Part shown: one piece after another, positions 8,835 to 17,106 of the stretch
Numbering within the stretch: position 1 is the first letter of the stretch
Layout: each line of letters opens with the position of its first letter
Origin: DAISKN01 sp963716925
Lineage (GTDB): Bacteria > Acidobacteriota > Vicinamibacteria > Marinacidobacterales > SMYC01
Assembly (NCBI GenBank): GCA_963716925.1
Contig: CAVQUX010000033.1
Span: 558,001-622,000 of the forward strand
DNA: 64,000 nucleotides
Direction: 5' to 3'
Program-made: the position numbers and the translations under genes
The notes under the pieces: generated by a model
What the model was told of the DNA's origin: nothing
Databases searched by the model: none
The model's input: the letters and a program-made list of their open reading frames with translations, nothing else

Positions 8835-10221
8835 ATGAGGCGCGTCGCCATCGTGGGCGGAGGTCCCGGAGGGCTCATCACCGCCTACCTGCTGGAAAGA
8901 AAGCTCGGCGGCGAGTGCGAGGCCACGCTGTTCGAAGCGTCGGCGCGGGTCGGCGGGAAGATTCTCACGCGAAGCTTCGACTCCGCTCCGGTCCTCTACG
9001 AGGGAGGCGTCGCCGAGTGCTACGACTACGGGGGCTTGGGACCGGACCCGCTGCGAGCTCTCGTCGAGGGGCTCGGTCTCGGTAGGAAGCCTACCGGAGG
9101 GGGAACGGTTTTCCTCGAAGGGAAACTGCTCAGCAACGATGAGGAAGATCCGACGGAACTTCGGTAGGGGCACGCTGGACGCCATCGAAGGGTTCCGGCG
9201 GCGCTCCGTTTCGATGCTCCCCCTCGAGACCTGGTCTGCGGGATCGTGGCGAGACGACAATGCCCACCCGTGGGCGCGCCGCACCTGTGAGGAGATCTTG
9301 AACGAGGTCGAGGACCCGAAAGCGAGAAAGTACCTCCAGGTCGCCGCCCACAGCGACCTGGCGACCGAGCCCCACCTGACGAACGGGCTGAACGGGCTGA
9401 AGAACTTCGTGATGGACGTCCCCGGTTACGTCGGCCAGTACTCGATCGAGGGCGGCATGGAGAGGCTTCCGCAGCGTCTCCTGGAGAGTTTGACGGCGAC
9501 GCGTGTGGAGCTCGAGGCACCCGTCGTCGGCATCGAGAGAACCGGAACGGAGCGCTACAGCGTTCGCTACCGGAGGGGCCGCGACACGAGGTCGAGAGAG
9601 TTCGATGCGGTCTTCGTCGCCCTGCCGCACGGGTGGCTCGGGATGGTCGATTGGGGAGGTGAGAAGCTGCGCCGGGCGATGAGCGCCCACATCGCCCACT
9701 ACGACCGGCCCGCGCACTACCTTCGAGTGTCGCTCCTCTTCGAGAAACCCTTCTGGCGCGGCCTCCTCGGAGGCTCATGGTTCATGCTCGACGCGTTCGG
9801 AGGCACGTGCGTCTACGACGAGAGCTCTCGCCACGAGGCGGGCGGCCGCGGCGTCCTCGGGTTCCTTCTGGCCGGAAACCCCGCGCTAACGCTGGGAAAC
9901 CTCGAGGACGCGTCGCTCCGGAATCGCGTGTTGGAATCGCTGCCCGACGAGCTCTACGCCGATGCGCGCGAAGACTTCCTCGAAGCCAAAGTGCACCGAT
10001 GGGCGGGAGCGGTGAGCGCACAGCCCGGAGGGGTTCCGGTTCGCGACCCTTGGACAGCCCACGTTCCGGAGGCGGAGGAACACCCGGGACTCTTCGTCGT
10101 CGGGGACTACCTTTTCGATTCGACGCTCAACGGCGTATTCGATTCGGCCAATTTTGCGACCGACCTTGTGCGTCGAAAGGAGTGGAACGAAGTCAGCCGG
10201 AGGGGGGTTCCTGTGCTATAG
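8835..10221 (+). pseudogene. FAD-dependent amine-oxidase-like oxidoreductase, one frameshift
   Basis: ATG at 8835 follows GGAGGTG. The N-terminus is a dinucleotide-binding motif (VAIVGGGPGGLITAYLL) and a GG-doublet (ASARVGGKILT), typical of NAD(P)-binding amine-oxidase/protoporphyrinogen-oxidase-like flavoproteins. The first frame ends at 9167. The body of the protein continues in the +1 frame from about 9139 (IRRNFGRGTLDAIEGF) to 10221, with the C-terminal FAD-contact motif FVVGDYLFDSTLNGVFDSA. The two parts make one protein of normal length (about 460 residues), so a one-base insertion between about 9126 and 9165 is likely. No homopolymer marks the site. Substrate unknown. It may share a transcript with the sigma factor 8 bp downstream. 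Confidence 0.8.
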
Positions 10222-10229
10222 ATTTCCGG

Positions 10230-10790
10230 GTGTCCGAGCGGGGGAACCTGACGGATCTGATCCGTCGAGTGCAGCGGGGCGATTCCGCGGCAGCCGATGA
10301 GCTCATGGCCGCGACCTACCGCGACCTGCGCAAGCTCGCGCGCGCCCGACTGCGCGCCGGAGGACGGAGCGTTCTGCTCGATACGACGGCCCTGGTGAAC
10401 GAGTGGTTCCTTCGATTCGCCGAAGCCGAGGGGGCCGAGCTCCGCGATCGCGCCCATTTCATGCGATACGCCGCGCGGGTGATGCGATCGGTGATCGTGG
10501 ACTTCGCGAGGCGGCGGGGAGCCCAACGCCGGGGCGGGGGGGCCCCGCACACGAGCCTGACGTTCCAGATCGCGGACGGTGGAAGCACGGGAGCGCGGGA
10601 GATCGTCCGCGTTCATGACGCTCTGGAGGAACTCGCGAAGCTCGATGCCCGAATGGCTCAGGTCGTCGAGATGCGCTACTTCGGAGGAATGAACGAGCCG
10701 GAGATCGCGGAGGCACTCGATGTCGCCGAGCGCACCGTCCGGCGGGACTGGGTCAAGGCGCGCCTCTGGCTGGCGGAGGCGCTCCAGTAG
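10230..10790 (+). CDS. ECF-type sigma-70 factor (sigma-70-like helix-turn-helix family)
   Basis: The protein has 186 residues. The GTG at 10230 is preferred because the sequence before it belongs to the flavoprotein gene and a TATAGA hexamer (10217-10222) lies 7 nt upstream. It contains region 2 (GDSAAADELMAATYRDLRKL and ALVNEWFLRF), a basic linker and region 4 (LAKLDARMAQVVEMRYFGG then EPEIAEALDVAERTVRRDW). The variant with LDTTALVNEW and the RDW end is the class usually found next to Ser/Thr kinases with TPRs. The kinase starts 10 bp downstream, so the pair is very likely co-transcribed and forms a phosphorylation-linked transcription module. No anti-sigma factor is visible. Confidence 0.9.
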   Translation: MSERGNLTDLIRRVQRGDSAAADELMAATYRDLRKLARARLRAGGRSVLLDTTALVNEWFLRFAEAEGAELRDRAHFMRYAARVMRSVIVDFARRRGAQRRGGGAPHTSLTFQIADGGSTGAREIVRVHDALEELAKLDARMAQVVEMRYFGGMNEPEIAEALDVAERTVRRDWVKARLWLAEALQ

Positions 10791-10800
10791 GACCAGGGCG

Positions 10801-13647
10801 ATGTCAGGCTTCGACATGGATCCCGGGACCTGGCAGGCGCTGAATCGACTGCTGGACGAAGCTCTGGAGGTCCCGGTGCGGGAGCGCGAGAGCTGGATCG
10901 CCGGACTCTCCCCCGAGCTCGAGGCGTTGAAGCCGCGACTTAGAGCTCTCCTGGAGCACGCGTCGACCGAAGGGGCTTTCGGAACGCTCCCCAAGCTCGA
11001 CCCCGGAATCGATACCGAGTCCGAGGCGAACATCGGCGCGTCTCCCGATCGGGCCGGGGAAACGATCGGCCCCTACATCCTTTCGCGCCTTCTGGCCGAG
11101 GGGGGCATGGGAGCGGTATGGCTCGCCGAGCGCGCGGACGGGATCCTTCATCGTCCCGTCGCCCTCAAGCTCCCGCGCGGCGTCTGGTCGCGCCCGGAGC
11201 TTCTCGAGCGCATGGCGCGCGAGCGCGAGATCCTCGCTTCCCTCAATCATCCCCACATCGCCCGCCTCTACGACGCCGGGCTCGCCTCCGACGGACAGCC
11301 CTACCTGGCGCTCGAGTACGTCGAGGGCCGGCCGATCGACGCGCACGCGCGCCACGCGGGGCTGGATACCCGGGGACGGCTTCGGCTCTTCGCTCAGGTC
11401 GCGCAGGCCGTCGCCCACGCGCACGCCCGGCTCGTGGTCCATCGGGACCTCAAGCCATCCAACATCCTCGTCACCGACGAGGGTGAGGTTCGGCTCCTCG
11501 ATTTCGGGATCGCGAAGCTGCTCGAAGAGGGACAAGCTCGCGAGACCGAGCTCACGCGTCTTTCGGGCCGCGCACTGACGCTCGCCTACGCCTCTCCCGA
11601 ACAGGTGTCGGGTGAGCCCATCGGCGTCGCTTCGGACGTCTACTCTCTGGGAGTCGTTCTCTACGAGCTTTTGACGGGCGCGCCGCCTTACAAGCCCGCG
11701 CGCGACTCCCGAGGTGCGGCGGAAGACGCGATTCTGAAAGCCGACCCGGCGAAGCCGAGCGACGCCGCCGCCGATGCCTCCGCCCGCAGGGCGCTCAGAG
11801 GCGACCTCGATTCCGTCCTTCTCAAGGCTCTGAAGAAGAAGCCAGAGGACCGCTACCCCACCGTGAATGCCTTCGCCGACGACATCGAGCGCTGGCTCCA
11901 GGGCCGGCCGGTCGCGGCTCAGCCCGAGAGCTTCCGTTACCGTCTTCGGAAATTCGTCGGACGGAACAAGCTCGCGGTGGGCGCCGCGGCGTCGATATTC
12001 CTCGCGGTCCTCGCGGGGGCGGCCGTCGCTTTCTGGCAGGCCCGCGTTGCCGTCGCCGAGAAGGAGCGGGCGGAAGAGGTCAAGGAGTTCATCAGCGCGA
12101 TCTTCCGGGACGCGGACCCCTATGCCGCGAGCACCGGCGAAGTCCCCACTGTTCTCGACTTGCTGAAACAGGCCAGAGAGAAGATCGACGCCAGTCTGGG
12201 CGAGCGCCCCGGGCTCCGCGTCGAGCTCCTGAACCTCGTGGGCGCGAGCCTCTTGAGCCTGCAGGAGAACGATTCCGCGGAGGAAGTGGTTCGCCAGGCG
12301 GTCGAGGTGGGACGGAGCTCGCTCGGCGCCGAGGATCCGCGGACGCTCCAGGCCCGCATTTTAATGACTCAGGTCCATCGCTTTCGCGGGCGAACCGAAG
12401 AGATGCGAGCCGAGCTCGATGCGCTCGTCCCGGCGCTGCGCGCGAGCGCCGCCCCGTCCGAAGGGCTCGTCGTAGCCCTGAAGCAGCAAGCGAACCTGGC
12501 GATCGACGAGGGCCGCTATCAAGCGGCGGAGGCGGCGGCGGGAGAGGCCGCGGCGATGAGTCTCGCCGTTCTCGGCCCGAGCCACCCCGAAACGTCGAAG
12601 ACGGCAATGCTCCTCGCCCTTTCGTACCTCTATAACAGGAAGCCCCGGGAGGCGGCGGCCGCCGCCGAACAGGCTTACCGCCATGCCCTCGAGTTGAACC
12701 GGGGAAACGAGAAGCACCCGCTGGTCATCGAGGTGCGGGCGGTCCTCGGCCGGGCCCTGGGCGAAGCGGGAGATCCGGAGGGCGCCGTCGAGGAGCTTCA
12801 GAGCGTGGTTCAGGACGCTTCCGAGGTGTTCGGCGACTCCAGCATGATGGTCGGATTCTTTTCGCAGAACCTCGTCGGGTACCTTCTGGATCTCGGAGAG
12901 TTCGAGGAGGCGCTCGAAGCCAGCGAACGATCGCGGAGGATCATTTCGGAGCACGCGCAGCCGGAGTCCTACACGTTTTCCGCGGTAAGGCGGATGCGGG
13001 GGATGTCCTTTCTCATGGCGAGAAGGGGCGAGGAAGCGCTGTCCGACCTCACCGCCGCGGCGGAGACGTTCGCGAAGGTGCTCGGCCCGACCCACGAGGC
13101 AACGCTGTCGGGACGCGCTCACCGCGCGCTGGCTCTCGCGTACGCCGGTTCCGTCGGCGATGCCCTCGAGGATCTCGACTCCGTGGTAGGCCAGAGCCGG
13201 GAGTCCGGAAGTCCCGCCCTGGCCGTCGCCCTTCGTCTTCTGGGGACGGTGATGCGCATGGCGGGTGAGCCGGAGGAAGCCCTTCGTCTCCACGAAGAGT
13301 CCCTCGCCGCGATCGTGGAAGGGCCGAAGACCGAAAGAGAGCGCCTGTTCGTTCGGACGGAGATCGGGCTCGACCAGGTCGAGCTCAAAAGGTACGCCGA
13401 GGCCGCCGACGCGCTGGAGAAGTCCCTCGAACAGCTCGGGCGCCTGCACCGCCGAGCGACGCCGCTTCGCGCCGACGCCCTGCTGGGTCTGGGGCGAGCC
13501 CGGATGGGCCTCGGCCGTCCGCGGGAAGCACGGGAGCCACTGGAGAAGGCCGACGAGCTCTGGCGGGAGTGGGATCCCGAAAGCCCCTGGGCAAGGGAGA
13601 CGGCGCTCTGGCTGAAGAGGTGCGTCGATACGCCTGGATCGCCCTGA
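10801..13647 (+). CDS. Transmembrane Ser/Thr protein kinase with C-terminal TPR domain
   Basis: The protein has 948 residues from ATG 10801. The kinase domain spans about 90-370. Its Gly-rich loop is LLAEGGMGAVW, the ATP-anchoring Lys is Lys123 (VALKLPRG), the catalytic loop is HRDLKPSN at 214-221 and the DFG Asp is Asp234 (LLDFGIAKL). A single transmembrane helix lies at about 391-415. Residues 430-940 are TPR-like helical repeats, rich in LGPSHPET/TLQARI-type units as in TPR_10/12. This is a Hanks-type kinase with an outer or periplasmic TPR sensor. The first 80 residues (DPGTWQALNRLLDEALEVP) form the usual helical preface of such kinases. With the ECF sigma gene just upstream it probably controls that sigma factor by phosphorylation. 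Confidence 0.92.
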   Translation: MSGFDMDPGTWQALNRLLDEALEVPVRERESWIAGLSPELEALKPRLRALLEHASTEGAFGTLPKLDPGIDTESEANIGASPDRAGETIGPYILSRLLAEGGMGAVWLAERADGILHRPVALKLPRGVWSRPELLERMAREREILASLNHPHIARLYDAGLASDGQPYLALEYVEGRPIDAHARHAGLDTRGRLRLFAQVAQAVAHAHARLVVHRDLKPSNILVTDEGEVRLLDFGIAKLLEEGQARETELTRLSGRALTLAYASPEQVSGEPIGVASDVYSLGVVLYELLTGAPPYKPARDSRGAAEDAILKADPAKPSDAAADASARRALRGDLDSVLLKALKKKPEDRYPTVNAFADDIERWLQGRPVAAQPESFRYRLRKFVGRNKLAVGAAASIFLAVLAGAAVAFWQARVAVAEKERAEEVKEFISAIFRDADPYAASTGEVPTVLDLLKQAREKIDASLGERPGLRVELLNLVGASLLSLQENDSAEEVVRQAVEVGRSSLGAEDPRTLQARILMTQVHRFRGRTEEMRAELDALVPALRASAAPSEGLVVALKQQANLAIDEGRYQAAEAAAGEAAAMSLAVLGPSHPETSKTAMLLALSYLYNRKPREAAAAAEQAYRHALELNRGNEKHPLVIEVRAVLGRALGEAGDPEGAVEELQSVVQDASEVFGDSSMMVGFFSQNLVGYLLDLGEFEEALEASERSRRIISEHAQPESYTFSAVRRMRGMSFLMARRGEEALSDLTAAAETFAKVLGPTHEATLSGRAHRALALAYAGSVGDALEDLDSVVGQSRESGSPALAVALRLLGTVMRMAGEPEEALRLHEESLAAIVEGPKTERERLFVRTEIGLDQVELKRYAEAADALEKSLEQLGRLHRRATPLRADALLGLGRARMGLGRPREAREPLEKADELWREWDPESPWARETALWLKRCVDTPGSP

Positions 13648-13653
13648 AGGCCG

Positions 13654-13713
13654 CTCATGACCCCGGGTGGGATTGAGGTCGGCGAGCCAGATTTCCCCTC
13701 GGGCGACGCTCAT
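13654..13713 (-). pseudogene. mazF/pemK toxin relic, N-terminal 20 codons
   Basis: The minus strand reads MSVARGEIWLADLNPTRGHE, which is the conserved first strand and loop of MazF/PemK-type endoribonuclease toxins. Identity then stops abruptly at the 3' end of the kinase gene. No antitoxin is recognisable upstream. It is too short to be anything but a relic, and a chance match is unlikely given the (R/K)G(E/D)IWLxDLNPTRGHE pattern. Confidence 0.6.
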
Positions 13714-13880
13714 GGGCGCTTCTTCTCGGGCGCCTCCTGCGCGGGGAGCGCACGGCCCCATACCGCCCCTGCGGCTCAGCCACCAACGCGGAGTGGGATC
13801 TCAAGAAACTTCGGCTGCGCGTGCCTTTGGTGGCCGGTCTCGCGACCGAACTTCGTTCTTCCTGGTAAAGGAGAACGAAA

Positions 13881-14630
13881 ATGCGGTGCGGTGTCCTCGC
13901 ACTCCTGCTGGGCCTGTCCAAGACCGTCGGGGCGCAGGAAGAAGAAGCCCGCTCCGACAGCCTGGAGTACGGAGTCGAGGTCGACGTGACCTCGCGCTAC
14001 CTCTTTCGCGGAGTAGCGTTCAGCCAGGAGCCCGTGAGTCAGATCACGGCGTCAGCGGCTTTTTCAGGAGTCGCGTTCTACGCGTGGGGCAACGTACTCC
14101 TCCAGAGAGAGCCTCAGCAGTACGACTTCAACGAGCTCGACTTCGGCGCTTCCTACGCCTGCGGCCTCGGAAACTTCACCCTGGAGCCAGCCTTCGATGC
14201 GTACGTGTTTCGCGTTCCGCCGCCCCGCAAAGCGCTCCACACCACCGAGGGATCCGTGAAGGTCTCCTACACCCTGGGACCCGCTTCCGCGTTCACTCGA
14301 CAGACGCTCGATCTCAGCGAGAATCGCGGTGCCTACTATGCGGAAGCGGGTCTTTCCTTCGAACAAGCGCCCAGCCGACGGATATCCGTCGCGAGCGTCC
14401 TCACCGTCGCGTGGGCGTCCGCCCGGTTCAACGCCGGGCACGTCGGGGTGGAAGAAGGCGGATGGAACCACGTGGGCATCGAGCTGTCCGTTACGTACTC
14501 CCCCGACGGGCGACTCTACTTCAAACCTCACTTCGAGCTCACGAGCTTCGTCGGAAGCGCGCTTCGCCGACAGTCGGAGGAGCCCACCGTGAGCCGCTTC
14601 GGGGTCGCGATCGGATTCCTCCGCGACTGA
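13881..14630 (+). CDS. TorF-like outer-membrane porin (Gcw_chp family)
   Basis: The protein has 249 residues with ATG 13881 and AAAGGAG upstream. It has a signal peptide (LLLGLSKTVGAQ). The mature N-terminus EYGVEVDVTSRYLFRGVAFS is the hallmark of the TorF/Gcw_chp putative porin family (SRYLFRG). The rest alternates short amphipathic strands, ending in an aromatic/hydrophobic strand (VSRFGVAIGFLRD), as expected for an outer-membrane beta-barrel. The permeated solute is unknown. It converges on the ADOP permease gene with a 7-bp gap. Confidence 0.78.
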   Translation: MRCGVLALLLGLSKTVGAQEEEARSDSLEYGVEVDVTSRYLFRGVAFSQEPVSQITASAAFSGVAFYAWGNVLLQREPQQYDFNELDFGASYACGLGNFTLEPAFDAYVFRVPPPRKALHTTEGSVKVSYTLGPASAFTRQTLDLSENRGAYYAEAGLSFEQAPSRRISVASVLTVAWASARFNAGHVGVEEGGWNHVGIELSVTYSPDGRLYFKPHFELTSFVGSALRRQSEEPTVSRFGVAIGFLRD

Positions 14631-14637
14631 CTGCGGC

Positions 14638-17037
14638 TCACTCGACCCGCAGCGAAGACCAGGGATCGGTCCGAGAGGCGCGAAGCGCGGGAACGAGCGC
14701 GGCGGCGAAAGCGACGACGGTGAGGACCGCGGTGACGGCGACGTAGCTCGCCGTATCCGTCGCTTCGATGCCGTAGAGCAGCCCCGAGAGAAACCTCGAG
14801 GCCGCGAGAGCTCCCGCCCAGCCGAAGGCGACCCCGAGCGCGGAGAGAATCAGGCCTTCTTTCAGGACGAGGCCGAGAATCGTCCTTCGGGACGCGCCGA
14901 GCGCCATGCGGAGCCCGACCTCCATCCGGCGCCGGGACACGGAGTACGAGAGCACGCCGTAGATGCCGACGGCGGCGAGGGCCAGGACCACGAGGCCGAA
15001 AGCGCCGACGAGGGCCGTCTGGAGCTCGCGAAACGCGAGGGAGTCGGAGAGGAGCGTATCGAGGGTCCGGATCGAGTGGACCGCGAGGTCGGGCGCGATC
15101 CGTGTCACTTCCGCGCGGGCGCTCGAAATCAGGCCGGCTTCGTCGGAGTCGGATTCGATCGTGAAATCGAGGTGGCGCCACCAGTAGCGCTGGAACGCGG
15201 GGAAGTAGAGCTGGAATCGCCCGGGCTCGTCGAGACTCTCGTACAGTACGTGGCCGACGACGCCCACGACCTCGTAGAGCTCTCCTCCAACATCGATCCG
15301 GCGCCCCACCGCTCCCTCGGGCCAGAAGTGTTCCTCCGTCCAGCGATCGACTACGACGACGGGTGCCGAGCCGGCATCGTCCGTGATCGAGAAATCGCGC
15401 CCGCGCAGGAGGGGAATGCCGAGGGACTTCAGGAAATCCGGAGAAACGACGTTGAATTCGGCCCCGGGCACGGGGACCCCGGGAGCGAGCTCGAAGCCCT
15501 CGGGATGGAACGTGCCCGTCCAGGGGTTCCCGCCGAGTGGGGTCCTGGCCGAGGCCCCGGCGGTCCGGACCCCGGGAATCGCTCGCAGTCGCTCGAGGAG
15601 ATCGCGGGCGACCCGGGCCCGCACCTCGGGCTCCGGGTAAATCGATCGAGGGAAGTCGAGGCCGAAGCCGAGGCGATCCGAGGTCCGAAACCCGGGGTCC
15701 CGCGACGAAAGCCGCTCGTAGCTCCGGACGAGCAGCCCCGCAGCGATCATCAGGACCAGAGCGAGCGCCACCTGGCTCACCACCAGAGCGCTTCTGAGGC
15801 GTCGCGCGCCGCCCGATGCGCTCGACCGGACAGGGGATCTCAAAGCCGACCCGGACGCCATCCGGGCGGGGGCGAGCCCGCTCAGGACACCCATCCCGAG
15901 AGCGACCAGAAATGTGAAGGCGACGGCCCTCGAATCGAGCGCGATCCGCGAAGCTCCCGGCAACGCCGTCGCGAGAAACTTCGGGATCGCGCCGACGACG
16001 AGGAACGAGAGGGCGAGCCCGAGCGCACCACCCACCATCGAAAGGAGGACGCTCTCGGAAACGAGCTGTGAGAAGAGCCGGGCTCTCGTCGCCCCGAGCG
16101 TCGAGCGAAGCGAGAGCTCGTGAACGCGGGAGCCTCCGCTCGCGAGAAGGATGTGCGCGACGTTGGCTCCCGTCACCAGGAGCACCACGAGCACCGCGGC
16201 CGCGAGCAGGGAGAGTGCGTCTCCGCTCTCCCCGACCAGATGGTCCCGGAGCGTGATCACTTCCGCGCCGAAGGCGTTTCGCTCGAGGAACTCGCGGCGC
16301 TCCGGCACGCGCTCCAGAACCGAGGCGGCGATTGCCGCGATCTCCCGTGACAGCTCGGACGGCGCTACTCCCGGCTTCATCCGGGCCACCTCGAACAGGT
16401 ACTCGTTTCCGCGGAATCCGTCGGCGAGCTGTTCGGGGGTAAACACCAGGGGCAGGAAGATCTCGGTCTTCGGAGGAAAATCGAAACCCCGCGGCAGGAC
16501 CCCGATGACGAGATAGCTCTCGCCATCGAGCCGAAGCGAGCGGCCGAGAACGTCCTTCCCGCCGAAGGCGCTTTGCCAGAGGCCGAAGCTCAGGACGGCC
16601 TCCCGCTCTCCGCTCCCGGACGTTTCTTCGGGAAACGCGGCGTGGCCCGCCAGCGGATCGACCCCCATCACGCGAAAGAAGTCGGCGGTGACTCGCGTGG
16701 TCTCGACCCTCCGGGCCTCGGCATCGACGGCGAGATTCGCGGGCCTCGAGGTCCAGGCCGCCGTCCGCTCGAGAAGCCGGCTGTCCCGCCTCCGGTCCAT
16801 GTAGTCCGGCGGTGAGGATGCGGTCCGGGTGGTTCCATAGCGGTTCCAGAGGGTCACGATCCGATCGGGCTCGGGATAAGGGAGCGGCTTGAGGAGAACG
16901 GCGTCGACCACGCTGAAGACGGCGGTGTTGGCGGCGATGCCGAGCGACAGGGTCAGGATGACGGCGGCGGCCACCCCCGGCCGATGCCGCAGCGTCGACC
17001 AGGCGCTTCTCGCGTCGGACTTCAGGCCGTCGAACAT
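14638..17037 (-). CDS. ADOP-type MacB/FtsX-like permease
   Basis: The protein has 799 residues. The ATG at 17037 is chosen over the much longer open frame because MFDGLKSDARSAWSTLRHRPG is the standard start of this family. It contains two FtsX modules, each with a MacB-type periplasmic domain. TM1 is at about 22-42 (ILTLSLGIAANTAVFSVVDA), with clusters of three TMs near 265-400 and 680-795. Phrases such as VDAVLLKPLPYPEPDRI, LGATRARLFSQLV and VGLRMALGASRRTIL are diagnostic. ADOP permeases lack a dedicated ATPase next to them, and none is adjacent here. Possible roles are efflux or extracytoplasmic signalling. It is divergent from the C11 peptidase gene, sharing a 69-bp intergenic region. Confidence 0.9.
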   Translation of the reverse strand: MFDGLKSDARSAWSTLRHRPGVAAAVILTLSLGIAANTAVFSVVDAVLLKPLPYPEPDRIVTLWNRYGTTRTASSPPDYMDRRRDSRLLERTAAWTSRPANLAVDAEARRVETTRVTADFFRVMGVDPLAGHAAFPEETSGSGEREAVLSFGLWQSAFGGKDVLGRSLRLDGESYLVIGVLPRGFDFPPKTEIFLPLVFTPEQLADGFRGNEYLFEVARMKPGVAPSELSREIAAIAASVLERVPERREFLERNAFGAEVITLRDHLVGESGDALSLLAAAVLVVLLVTGANVAHILLASGGSRVHELSLRSTLGATRARLFSQLVSESVLLSMVGGALGLALSFLVVGAIPKFLATALPGASRIALDSRAVAFTFLVALGMGVLSGLAPARMASGSALRSPVRSSASGGARRLRSALVVSQVALALVLMIAAGLLVRSYERLSSRDPGFRTSDRLGFGLDFPRSIYPEPEVRARVARDLLERLRAIPGVRTAGASARTPLGGNPWTGTFHPEGFELAPGVPVPGAEFNVVSPDFLKSLGIPLLRGRDFSITDDAGSAPVVVVDRWTEEHFWPEGAVGRRIDVGGELYEVVGVVGHVLYESLDEPGRFQLYFPAFQRYWWRHLDFTIESDSDEAGLISSARAEVTRIAPDLAVHSIRTLDTLLSDSLAFRELQTALVGAFGLVVLALAAVGIYGVLSYSVSRRRMEVGLRMALGASRRTILGLVLKEGLILSALGVAFGWAGALAASRFLSGLLYGIEATDTASYVAVTAVLTVVAFAAALVPALRASRTDPWSSLRVE

Positions 17038-17106
17038 GGCTCCCGGGTATGACGATGCGACGGTAACACGGGTTGCAGGCGGGGTGTAGAATTCGAGCGG
17101 GCTCCG

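Noticed and set aside
9777..10229. N-terminal extension of the sigma-factor frame
   Set aside because: It overlaps the flavoprotein gene on the same strand and is Arg-rich nonsense. The sigma fold starts at GTG 10230.
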